Source: Ruminococcus sp. (GTDB lineage: Bacteria > Bacillota > Clostridia > Oscillospirales > Ruminococcaceae). Taken from it: a stretch of DNA of 59,694 nt. The DNA is taken from assembly GCA_017525915.1 (NCBI GenBank), contig JAFXSC010000009.1, positions 1 through 59,694 of the forward strand, given 5' to 3'. Within the stretch, counting starts at the first letter, position 1. Every line of letters begins with the position of its first letter. The translations under genes were made by a program, and so were the position numbers. Below are positions 51,524-59,694 of the stretch, in pieces. Below the pieces are notes generated by a model. It saw nothing but the letters and a program-made list of their open reading frames with translations. It had not been told where the DNA came from and did no database searches.

Positions 51524-51552
51524 TTGACATTTTCTGAGAAATATATTATAAT
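51524..51552 (+). promoter_or_regulatory. Consensus promoter for greA-lysS
   Basis: Perfect TTGACA (51524-51529), 17-base spacer, perfect TATAAT (51547-51552), 73 bases before the ATG. Confidence 0.85.
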
Positions 51553-51624
51553 GATATGTAATGTCCTATCGCTTCCAGCATATTGTGCCCGGAAGCTTCA
51601 ATATCTACCAGAAGGAGTGTTATT

Positions 51625-52095
51625 ATGGCAGCCAAGAAAATGTCCAGAGACAGCTACGACAAGCTCGTAGCCGAGCTTGACGATCTCAAGATCAATAAAC
51701 GTAAAGAGGTGGCTGAAAGGCTGAAAGTTGCCCGTTCATACGGAGACCTTTCCGAAAACGCTGAGTACGATGAAGCTAAAAACGAACAGGCTATCCTCGA
51801 AGCACATATCAAGGAACTCCAGTTCACTATCGACAACGCTGAAATCGTTGACGATTCCAATATCTCGGTCGATGAAGTCGGCATGAGCTCAAAGATCACC
51901 ATTAAGCGCCTCGATACAGGCAAGATCGAGACCTTCACCATCGTCGGAACTAACCATGCTAATGTCAGAGAGGGCAAGATCTCAGATGAGTCCCCTATCG
52001 GCAAGGCTTCCATGAAGAAGAAGGTCGGCGATATATTCATCGTTGATGCTCCCGCAGGCGAGCTCCGCTTCGAGATAATCGAAATATCCAAGTAA
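51625..52095 (+). CDS. greA: Transcription elongation factor GreA
   Basis: At 156 residues it has the standard GreA length. The N-terminal coiled coil (about 1-75) carries YGDLSENAEYDEAK, whose acidic tip enters the polymerase secondary channel and triggers cleavage of backtracked RNA. The C-terminal FKBP-like domain (80-156) ends PIGKASMKKKVGD. ATG 51625 has GAAGGAG 7 bases upstream, and the gene leads lysS by 21 bases, a common pairing in Clostridia. Confidence 0.95.
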   Translation: MAAKKMSRDSYDKLVAELDDLKINKRKEVAERLKVARSYGDLSENAEYDEAKNEQAILEAHIKELQFTIDNAEIVDDSNISVDEVGMSSKITIKRLDTGKIETFTIVGTNHANVREGKISDESPIGKASMKKKVGDIFIVDAPAGELRFEIIEISK

Positions 52096-52116
52096 TTCCC
52101 GAAAGGACGTATATAA

Positions 52117-53730
52117 ATGAGCGAAAACCAGTTAGATACCGCACAGGCTCCTGAGCAGTCAGAGCAGGATATAAACATACTGAAGAAGGACAGGCTCGAT
52201 AAGCTCGCCGCTCTGCGCGAGAACGGCTGTGACCCCTTCGAGGTGACAAAGTACGACGTTACCGGCAGAGCTGCACAGCTCAAGGCTGAGTATGAGGCTA
52301 AAGAAGCCGCTATTCTTGCTGAATGCGGCGATGACGAGGAAAAGAAGGCAGCCGCTCTCGAAGCTCTCAACGGCAATATCATCCGCATTGCCGGACGTAT
52401 TATGAGCTGGAGAGATATGGGCAAGGCAAACTTCATCGACGTCCGCGATGCAAGCGACCGTATTCAGGTGTATGTCCGCTCCAATGACGTCGGCGCAGAC
52501 GTATTCAAGGAGTTCAAGAAGAAGTGGGATATCGGCGATATCATCGGCGTTGAAGGCTTTGTTTTCAGAACAAAAAAGGGCGAGATATCTGTTCACGCCC
52601 ACAAGATACAGCTCCTCTCGAAGTCTCTCCTTCCTCTCCCTGAAAAGTGGCACGGTCTGAAGGACACTGATACAAGATACCGTCAGAGATATGTTGACCT
52701 CATCATCAATCCCGAGGTCAAGGATACATTCGTGAAGCGCTCAAAGATAATCGCTTCAATCAGACGCTACCTCGATGACCACGGCTTCATGGAGGTCGAG
52801 ACACCGATGCTCGTTTCCAATGCCGGCGGCGCTGCTGCAAGACCGTTCGAGACGCACTACAATGCTCTTGACGAGGACGTAAAGCTCCGCATCAGCCTTG
52901 AGCTCTACCTCAAGCGCCTCATCGTCGGCGGTCTTGAAAGAGTTTACGAGATCGGCAGAGTTTTCCGCAACGAGGGCGTTGACACCCGTCACAACCCCGA
53001 ATTCACCCTCATGGAGCTCTATCAGGCTTATACCGACTACCACGGCATGATGGACCTCACTGAGAATATGTTCCGCCATGTTGCTCAGGAAGTCTGCGGT
53101 ACGACCTGTGTTCCCTACGGTGAGCATATGATCGACCTCGGAAAGCCCTTCGAGAGACTTACCATGATCGAAGCTGTAAAGAGATACTCAGGTGTTGATT
53201 TCAGCACCATCACTACCCTTGAAGAAGCACGCGCTGCCGCCAAGGAGCACAATGTTGAATTCGAGGACCGTCACAAGCGCGGCGATATCCTCAACCTGTT
53301 CTTCGAGGCATTTGTTGAGGAACACCTCATTCAGCCGACCTTCATCATGGATCACCCCGTTGAGATTTCTCCCCTCACAAAGAAGAAGCCCGATGCTCCG
53401 GACTATGTTGAGCGCTTCGAACTGTTCATCACAGGCAGAGAGATGTGCAACGCCTACTCCGAGCTCAACGATCCTATCGACCAGCGCGAGCGCTTCAAGG
53501 CTCAGGAAGAAGCCCTCAGTCAGGGTGATGAGGAAGCTAACCGCACGGACGAGGATTTCCTCCGCGCTCTCGAAATAGGTATGCCTCCTACGGGCGGCAT
53601 CGGCTACGGCATCGACCGTCTTGTAATGCTTCTCACCAACAGCCCTTCTATCAGAGACGTACTGCTCTTCCCGACTATGAAGAGCCTCCCTGCAAACAGC
53701 GGACGTCCTGCAAAGGAAGACGAAGAATAA
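52117..53730 (+). CDS. lysS: Lysine-tRNA ligase, class II
   Basis: At 537 residues it has an N-terminal OB-fold anticodon domain (about 85-200; AGRIMSWRDMGKANF) and the class II core. Motif 1 lies near VETPMLVSNAGGAAARPF, motif 2 is FRNEGVDTRHNPEFT, and motif 3 is GIGYGIDRLVM at about 500. Residues 1-70 are charged and helical. It is co-transcribed with greA and ends before a strong terminator. Confidence 0.95.
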   Translation: MSENQLDTAQAPEQSEQDINILKKDRLDKLAALRENGCDPFEVTKYDVTGRAAQLKAEYEAKEAAILAECGDDEEKKAAALEALNGNIIRIAGRIMSWRDMGKANFIDVRDASDRIQVYVRSNDVGADVFKEFKKKWDIGDIIGVEGFVFRTKKGEISVHAHKIQLLSKSLLPLPEKWHGLKDTDTRYRQRYVDLIINPEVKDTFVKRSKIIASIRRYLDDHGFMEVETPMLVSNAGGAAARPFETHYNALDEDVKLRISLELYLKRLIVGGLERVYEIGRVFRNEGVDTRHNPEFTLMELYQAYTDYHGMMDLTENMFRHVAQEVCGTTCVPYGEHMIDLGKPFERLTMIEAVKRYSGVDFSTITTLEEARAAAKEHNVEFEDRHKRGDILNLFFEAFVEEHLIQPTFIMDHPVEISPLTKKKPDAPDYVERFELFITGREMCNAYSELNDPIDQRERFKAQEEALSQGDEEANRTDEDFLRALEIGMPPTGGIGYGIDRLVMLLTNSPSIRDVLLFPTMKSLPANSGRPAKEDEE

Positions 53731-53734
53731 TAAT

Positions 53735-53760
53735 AAAGCTCCCCTTTCCGGGGAGCTTTC
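53735..53760 (+). terminator. Terminator of greA-lysS
   Basis: AAAGCTCCCC (53735-53744) pairs with GGGGAGCTTT (53750-53759). It is the same stem core as at 24009 and 27777, and can serve the convergent flavodoxin gene as well. Confidence 0.88.
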
Positions 53761-53768
53761 ATTGTATT

Positions 53769-54242
53769 TCAGGAAATAACGTCAAGTATTGACTTGATAT
53801 CGCCGGCGGAGAAACTGCCGTTGAGCATTTTGCCCTCAGTTATCTCTGCACCGGGAGCGCTTGCCCTGAGGTTTTCGGCGGTCTTTCCGAAACCACTTCC
53901 GCCGGACGTAGCAAACAGAACTATCTTCTTGCCGGAGAGGTCAAGACTCTCAAGGAACGTATTTATAATAGTCGGTGCAACATACCACCATATCGGGAAG
54001 CAGAGCAGTATCGAGTCATATGCGGATATATCCCCAACGGTACCGGCGATGGCAGGACGTGAGGAAAGGTCGCGCATCTCAACACTGCTCCGGCTCGTTT
54101 TGTCCTGCCAGTTCAGATCGGCAGAGGTGTAGGATACGGCAGGCTTTATCTCGTATATTTCAGCTCCGGCAGCTGCGGCAAGCTTTTCTGCCGCTGCGGC
54201 AGTTGTACCGGTCGCAGAAAAATAAGCAACTAACGCCTTCAT
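53769..54242 (-). CDS. Flavodoxin-family protein
   Basis: This FMN-binding electron carrier or quinone-reductase-like protein has 157 residues. It opens VAYFSATGTTAAAAE, the phosphate loop for FMN. CFPIWWYVAPTIINTFLE and LFATSGGSGFG form the rest of the flavin site. It resembles the flavodoxin_4 group, usually monocistronic. An AGGAGGAAA site precedes the ATG and a promoter lies at 54286-54314. Confidence 0.9.
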   Translation of the reverse strand: MKALVAYFSATGTTAAAAEKLAAAAGAEIYEIKPAVSYTSADLNWQDKTSRSSVEMRDLSSRPAIAGTVGDISAYDSILLCFPIWWYVAPTIINTFLESLDLSGKKIVLFATSGGSGFGKTAENLRASAPGAEITEGKMLNGSFSAGDIKSILDVIS

Positions 54243-54285
54243 AGATTTCCTCCTGTATCAGAATTCGCGGAAGCTCCGCAGTTTG

Positions 54286-54314
54286 ATTATACCATGCTTT
54301 GCCGTCAATGGCAA
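54286..54314 (-). promoter_or_regulatory. Promoter for the flavodoxin gene
   Basis: On the minus strand TTGCCA (54314-54309) and TATAAT (54291-54286), spacer 17, 44 bases before the ATG. Confidence 0.7.
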
Positions 54315-54386
54315 TATTATCCGCTTATTTTCAGCAAACAGCACAACATCGGGCTATCAGGTTTGTTCAATGACACGAAGAAAGGT

Positions 54387-54415
54387 TTGACAATCTCCTC
54401 ACAAAGTGGTATAAT
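54387..54415 (+). promoter_or_regulatory. Consensus promoter for the HAD phosphatase gene
   Basis: Perfect TTGACA (54387-54392) and TATAAT (54410-54415) with a 17-base spacer, 26 bases before the ATG. Confidence 0.85.
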
Positions 54416-54440
54416 ATCCACATACCAAAGGAGTGTTTTT

Positions 54441-55229
54441 ATGCCTGCAATTATTTTTTTCGACATTGACGGTACTCTCATAACTGAGGACGCGAGAAGG
54501 TTTATCCCCGAAAGTACACGTTCAGCTGTCGCCGAGACACGCCGGCGCGGAAATCTTGCCTTCATCAATTCCGGGAGGACTGCCTTCAACATAAGCAGCG
54601 AAGTCCGTGAGCTCGGATTTGACGGCATCATCTGCGGCTGCGGTACATATATCGAATGCGGCAGCGAGCTCATTTTCCGCCATACTCTAAAACAGGATTT
54701 CTGCCGCGATATCGCGGAGCTGATGCGAAAGTGCAATGTCACGCCGGTCTACGAGCATACGGACGGATATTTCTTCGATGACAAGGCGCCTGTGACCGAT
54801 GACCTCAGAGATTTTCTGGAGAATTTTGTAGAGAGCGGCATAGATATTTCGCGCCGTGTTGAGGACGAAGATTTCATTTTCGACAAGTTCGTTATCTGGG
54901 TTAACGAAAACTCTGACTTTGAGCTTTTCAGGCGCGAGGTCGGCAAGCATTTCTCAATAATCGACCGCGGAAACGGCTTCTACGAGAACGTTCCGCTCGG
55001 CTGCACAAAGGCGACTGCTATCGACACCGTGCTGAAAAGGTACGGTATACCGCGTGAAAACGCCTACGCTATCGGCGACAGTATGAACGACCTGCCGATG
55101 CTGGAGGCTGTACCGAACAGCATCGCAATGGGCGGCGCGGAATGCCTTTATCCCTATGTTGCATATGTCACCACACCTATCGAGGAGGACGGCATCTACA
55201 ACGCGCTTTCACATTACGGTCTGATATAA
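54441..55229 (+). CDS. HAD hydrolase, Cof subfamily
   Basis: This 262-residue phosphatase of the Cof/IIB type has motif I DIDGTL with the nucleophile Asp near residue 9 and motif II NSGRT. A cap domain fills about 85-190. Lys is in GCTKATAID, and the metal motif is GDSMNDLPML. Substrates are usually sugar phosphates or cofactor phosphates; none can be assigned. ATG 54441 has AAAGGAG 8 bases upstream; the frame further up includes the promoter and is not translated. Confidence 0.92.
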   Translation: MPAIIFFDIDGTLITEDARRFIPESTRSAVAETRRRGNLAFINSGRTAFNISSEVRELGFDGIICGCGTYIECGSELIFRHTLKQDFCRDIAELMRKCNVTPVYEHTDGYFFDDKAPVTDDLRDFLENFVESGIDISRRVEDEDFIFDKFVIWVNENSDFELFRREVGKHFSIIDRGNGFYENVPLGCTKATAIDTVLKRYGIPRENAYAIGDSMNDLPMLEAVPNSIAMGGAECLYPYVAYVTTPIEEDGIYNALSHYGLI

Positions 55230-55258
55230 AAAAACCGGAGGGATTACCTCCGGTTTTT
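55230..55258. terminator. Bidirectional terminator between the HAD and glnN genes
   Basis: AAAACCGGAGG pairs with CCTCCGGTTTT around a GATTA loop. A run on one side and T run on the other allow it to end transcription from both the plus-strand HAD gene and the minus-strand glutamine synthetase gene. Confidence 0.88.
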
Positions 55259-55261
55259 GCA

Positions 55262-57367
<2,106 letters not shown>

Positions 57368-57387
57368 ATAGAAATTCCTCCTGATAT

Positions 57388-57479
57388 TCTCCCCTCAGGG
57401 AGACAGATAAAGCGCTCCGACTGCACGGCAAAAAGCGCAGGGGCATAAAGCCCTGCTGCCGGAAATACAATCGGAACGC
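57388..57479 (-). promoter_or_regulatory. Folded leader RNA of glnN
   Basis: On the minus strand, 57479-57468 pairs with 57423-57412 (12 pairs, two G-U). An inner stem pairs 57461-57457 with 57430-57426, and a terminal hairpin pairs 57456-57450 with 57444-57437 (one bulge) around a five-base loop. A further hairpin, 57403-57398 with 57393-57388, sits just upstream of the ribosome binding site. The nested helices fit a riboswitch or protein-binding leader. I could not match it to the known glutamine riboswitch. Confidence 0.5.
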
Positions 57480-57510
57480 CATTGTTCCAATAATATTCAG
57501 TTATATATTA

Positions 57511-57539
57511 ATATTATACCCATGCGGCAGATTTGTCAA
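57511..57539 (-). promoter_or_regulatory. Probable promoter for glnN
   Basis: On the minus strand a perfect TTGACA (57539-57534) is followed by TAATAT at 17 bases (57516-57511) or TATAAT at 15 bases (57518-57513). Either way the transcript starts about 30 bases before the folded leader. Confidence 0.6.
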
Positions 57540-57647
57540 GGAGTTTTGCGAATTTTGTACCTCTTGGCAGATTTTTGCTGCAAACAGGAAAATACTTGTG
57601 ATTTGTCACAAGCAAGGAGCAGCGGTCAGTGCTCAGACAGCTTAGAG

Positions 57648-58487
57648 TTATTCAGAAAGATAAGTGATCAGCTTTCCGAGGCAGCTCTCGAAGCAGGTAC
57701 CGTACCATGTCTGGTCAAAAACAGGGATAGTCGCTTCGATACAGTCATGAGTGAACTGAACTGAGATATCAAGCGCACGGCTGAGAGACTTCCCGAGGGC
57801 AATCGCTCCGGTGAAAACGCTTGCGAAAATATCACCGGTACCGTGAACTGTCCTGTCAAAATTAGTGCCGAAGGAATAGCAGAAGGTATCGCTTGCGGAG
57901 TTGTAAGCTGCTGCGCCCTGCGACTTGTCATCAAAATGCACACCTGTCAGAAGCGGTGTCGGACATCCGAGGTCGGCAAGGCGGCGGAGGATATCCTCAA
58001 CGTAAGCACGATCGTAATCCTCGGTGTACGGTATGCCGAGAAGGAACGAAGCCTCGGTCATATTCGGTATTATATAGTCAGCCTTGCGGCAGAGCCTTCT
58101 CATCTGGCGGACAAAATTCTGTGTAAAGCCGGCGTAGAGCTTTCCGGCATCGCCGAGAACAGGGTCTACCACCCTGAAATTGCTGTCGGTCGAAAAGGTG
58201 TCAAACAGGTCGGAAACGATCTGCACCTGCTCGATAGAGCCGAGATAGCCCGTATACATTGCGTCGAACTTCAGTCCGAGGGACTGCCAGTGGCGGGATA
58301 TATCGGGTATGTCACTCGTCAGGTCGCGGAAGGTATAGCCTGTAAATCCGCTTCCTGTATGCGTTGAAAGCACCGCTGTCGGTATGACGGCAGTTTCGAT
58401 GCCCATTGCGGATATTATCGGCAGCGCAACGGTAAGTGAACACTTTCCGAAGCACGATATATCCTGTATCGTCACAACCCTTTTCAT
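57648..58487 (-). CDS. Pyridoxal/pyridoxamine kinase (PdxY/PdxK-like)
   Basis: This ribokinase-fold enzyme of 279 residues phosphorylates vitamin B6 in the salvage route. It opens VVTIQDISCFGKCSLTVALP, the PdxK/PdxY substrate strand. DPVLGDAGKLY is the phosphate/metal region, PNMTEASFLLG follows, and HGTGDIFAS carries the catalytic Asp near residue 222. ATG 58487 follows GAGGA by 8 bases, 4 bases after the AraC-type gene, so both are on one transcript. The AraC protein may control it directly. Confidence 0.92.
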   Translation of the reverse strand: MKRVVTIQDISCFGKCSLTVALPIISAMGIETAVIPTAVLSTHTGSGFTGYTFRDLTSDIPDISRHWQSLGLKFDAMYTGYLGSIEQVQIVSDLFDTFSTDSNFRVVDPVLGDAGKLYAGFTQNFVRQMRRLCRKADYIIPNMTEASFLLGIPYTEDYDRAYVEDILRRLADLGCPTPLLTGVHFDDKSQGAAAYNSASDTFCYSFGTNFDRTVHGTGDIFASVFTGAIALGKSLSRALDISVQFTHDCIEATIPVFDQTWYGTCFESCLGKLITYLSE

Positions 58488-58491
58488 CAGA

Positions 58492-59280
58492 TCATTCCTC
58501 TCTTTCGGGAGCATTGCGGTATTCGCTCGGCGTACAGCCCTTGTGCTGCTTGAACTGCCGCATAAAGTATGATTCACTCTCATATCCGCACTGCTCTGCA
58601 ACAGCTCCTACGGACATTCCGGTATTTCTCAGCAGCTCGGAAGCGCGTATAAGTCTGCTCTCGATGACGTCCTGACGGCAGGTAACACCGAAAGCTTCAA
58701 GGTATATCCTGTGGAAGTACACACGGCTGATCCCCATATCCTCGGCAAGTATCTCCGAGCTCCACTCCCCTGCCGGGTCCTCATATATAGCCTCGCGTAT
58801 CGCTTTGAGCTCGGCATAGCGCGGCACAAGTCTGCCGCCGAAGGTCTGCTCGCCCGATATACATCCGCTCAGCGAGAGAAGTATCAGCCTGAAAGCGAGC
58901 TCCATGAACTCGGCATTGTTTTTCATATTGCTTATGGACTGCGACCTCATGCACCTCAGTATGCCGGAGATGACATAGTCGTCGGTCACGGGTATAAGCC
59001 TGCCGAATGGTATCCCCAGAGATGATACATACTGTTTCTCGGCAGCGTTCATTCGGAAGGTAATGCAGTCATATTTCAGGGACGAACGTTCAGCCGGACG
59101 GAACTCATGGTGTGTCCCTCCGGGAAGGACTATTGCAGCTCCCCCGTCAGAAGACTCATCAGTGCCGTTTCCGGAAGACAATACCGGAGAACGGAAGTAA
59201 TACATTGAGCACACCGAGCCGAGTTCAGCCGGAAATGGCTTGTCACGGCGGCAGTTCAGTCTTATGCGGTCGATCCTCAT
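58492..59280 (-). CDS. AraC family transcriptional regulator
   Basis: At 262 residues it has an N-terminal cupin-like sensing part (1-135; IVLPGGTHHEFRP) and a C-terminal double helix-turn-helix (about 160-258). The latter shows LAEDMGISRVYFHRIY, GMSVGAVAEQCGYESESYFMRQFKQHKGCTPSEY-type spacing with the AraC signature. It precedes and is likely co-transcribed with the pyridoxal kinase gene. Ligand is unknown. AGGAGGT precedes the ATG by 6 bases. Confidence 0.93.
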   Translation of the reverse strand: MRIDRIRLNCRRDKPFPAELGSVCSMYYFRSPVLSSGNGTDESSDGGAAIVLPGGTHHEFRPAERSSLKYDCITFRMNAAEKQYVSSLGIPFGRLIPVTDDYVISGILRCMRSQSISNMKNNAEFMELAFRLILLSLSGCISGEQTFGGRLVPRYAELKAIREAIYEDPAGEWSSEILAEDMGISRVYFHRIYLEAFGVTCRQDVIESRLIRASELLRNTGMSVGAVAEQCGYESESYFMRQFKQHKGCTPSEYRNAPEREE

Positions 59281-59369
59281 ATCTAACCTCCTGCGGTCGT
59301 TTCCGGAAAGAAAAAAGAGACCGCAGCAGCAGTCCCGGCATATACCCTAAACAGCAGAGTATAAATATA

Positions 59370-59390
59370 GCCCCGCATTTAATGCAGGGC
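59370..59390 (-). terminator. Terminator of the tRNA array
   Basis: GCCCCGCATT (59370-59379) and AATGCAGGGC (59381-59390) form a stem with one wobble pair. On the minus strand it follows the last tRNA and is trailed by TATATTTAT. Confidence 0.7.
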
Positions 59391-59396
59391 ATATGG

Positions 59397-59467
59397 AGGC
59401 GCCACCCAGATTTGAACTGGGGATCAGGGTGTTGCAGACCCACGCCTTACCACTTGGCTATAGCGCC
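59397..59467 (-). tRNA. tRNA-Cys (GCA)
   Basis: The full cloverleaf is visible: acceptor GGCGCTA with TGGCGCC (one G-U), anticodon loop with GCA, and T arm GTTCAAATC. CCA is encoded in the gene (59396-59394). It is the last of four tRNA genes on the minus strand. Confidence 0.92.
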
Positions 59468-59475
59468 GATTCTGG

Positions 59476-59548
59476 AGCGGATTACGAGGCTCGAACTCGC
59501 TACCTCCACCTTGGCAAGGTGGCGCTCTACCAGATGAGCTAAATCCGC
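59476..59548 (-). tRNA. tRNA-Gly (GCC)
   Basis: The cloverleaf has acceptor GCGGATT, D arm TAGCTCATCTGGTAGAGC, anticodon loop TTGCCAA, T arm GTTCGAGCC and an encoded CCA at 59475-59473. Confidence 0.94.
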
Positions 59549-59556
59549 ATAACTGG

Positions 59557-59630
59557 CGACCCCGAACAGATTCGAACTGTCGACCTCCTGCGTGACAGGC
59601 AGGCGTTCTAACCAACTGAACTACGAGGCC
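59557..59630 (-). tRNA. tRNA-Asp (GTC)
   Basis: The acceptor GGCCTCG pairs with CGGGGTC. The anticodon loop reads CTGTCAC (GTC), the T arm is GTTCGAATC, and CCA is encoded at 59556-59554. Confidence 0.94.
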
Positions 59631-59640
59631 AAAGAATTGG

Positions 59641-59694
59641 TGGGGACTATAGGGCTCGAACCTATGACCCTCTGCTTGTAAGGCAGATGCTCTC
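59641..59694 (-). tRNA. tRNA-Val (TAC), 5' part cut by the window edge
   Basis: The anticodon arm (loop CTTACAA), variable loop, T arm GTTCGAGCC and 3' acceptor GTCCCCA with encoded CCA (59640-59638) are present. The 5' acceptor strand and D arm start lie beyond position 59694. Confidence 0.88.

Overview
The window looks like a chromosome segment of a Ruminococcus-type member of the Clostridia (Oscillospiraceae). The reasons are a dockerin-type repeat on a secreted esterase, a type III glutamine synthetase, SpoIID-like peptidoglycan-binding proteins, Firmicutes-style ribosome binding sites, and many TTGACA/17/TATAAT promoters. The genus is an inference from these features; no rRNA gene is present. 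Housekeeping genes look moderately GC-rich, while part of the glycan locus (about 7.6-15.6 kb and 19.2-20.4 kb) is clearly AT-rich.

Layout. 1-1.25 kb: a promoter, two strongly folded RNA elements and two small unknown genes. 1.3-4.7 kb: a YaiI/YqxD protein coupled to a SulP anion transporter, and a divergent membrane protein. 5.0-24.0 kb: one co-directional surface-glycan locus. It holds a NeuD/PglD-like acetyltransferase, an initiating phosphoglycosyl transferase, an epimerase/reductase, three glycosyltransferases, a Wzy-like polymerase, a Wzx-like flippase, two LicD proteins, the CapE/CapG/CapF set for UDP-L-FucNAc, an opine-dehydrogenase-like protein, and the 2-aminoethylphosphonate (AEP) set: transaminase, nucleotidyltransferase-PEP mutase fusion, and phosphonopyruvate decarboxylase. 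Together they suggest a repeat-unit polysaccharide carrying L-FucNAc and decorated with AEP, made by PEP mutase, decarboxylase and transaminase, activated as CMP-AEP, and transferred by LicD enzymes.

24.0-38.7 kb: mreB/mbl coupled to a recD2-like helicase gene, a small membrane protein, an Mrp ATPase, gltX, an unusual MetRS-like gene, a MATE exporter, a small alarmone synthetase, a PAS-GGDEF-EAL protein, and a macro-domain plus VWA gene pair.

38.8-48.6 kb (minus strand): an array of five small zinc-ribbon membrane proteins and one ribbon-less relative. It is preceded by a dockerin-bearing SGNH esterase and followed by a 1212-residue membrane protein. That large protein has a full thermolysin-type layout (FTP, PepSY, M4-like) whose zinc and catalytic residues appear lost, followed by a VWA domain and a cytoplasmic zinc ribbon. 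I consider this array, together with the phosphonate glycan locus, the most interesting content of the window.

48.7-59.7 kb: a SpoIID/peptidoglycan-binding trio, greA-lysS, a flavodoxin, a Cof-type HAD phosphatase, type III glutamine synthetase behind a folded leader, an AraC regulator with a pyridoxal kinase, and a tRNA array (Val, Asp, Gly, Cys) that runs off the right edge.
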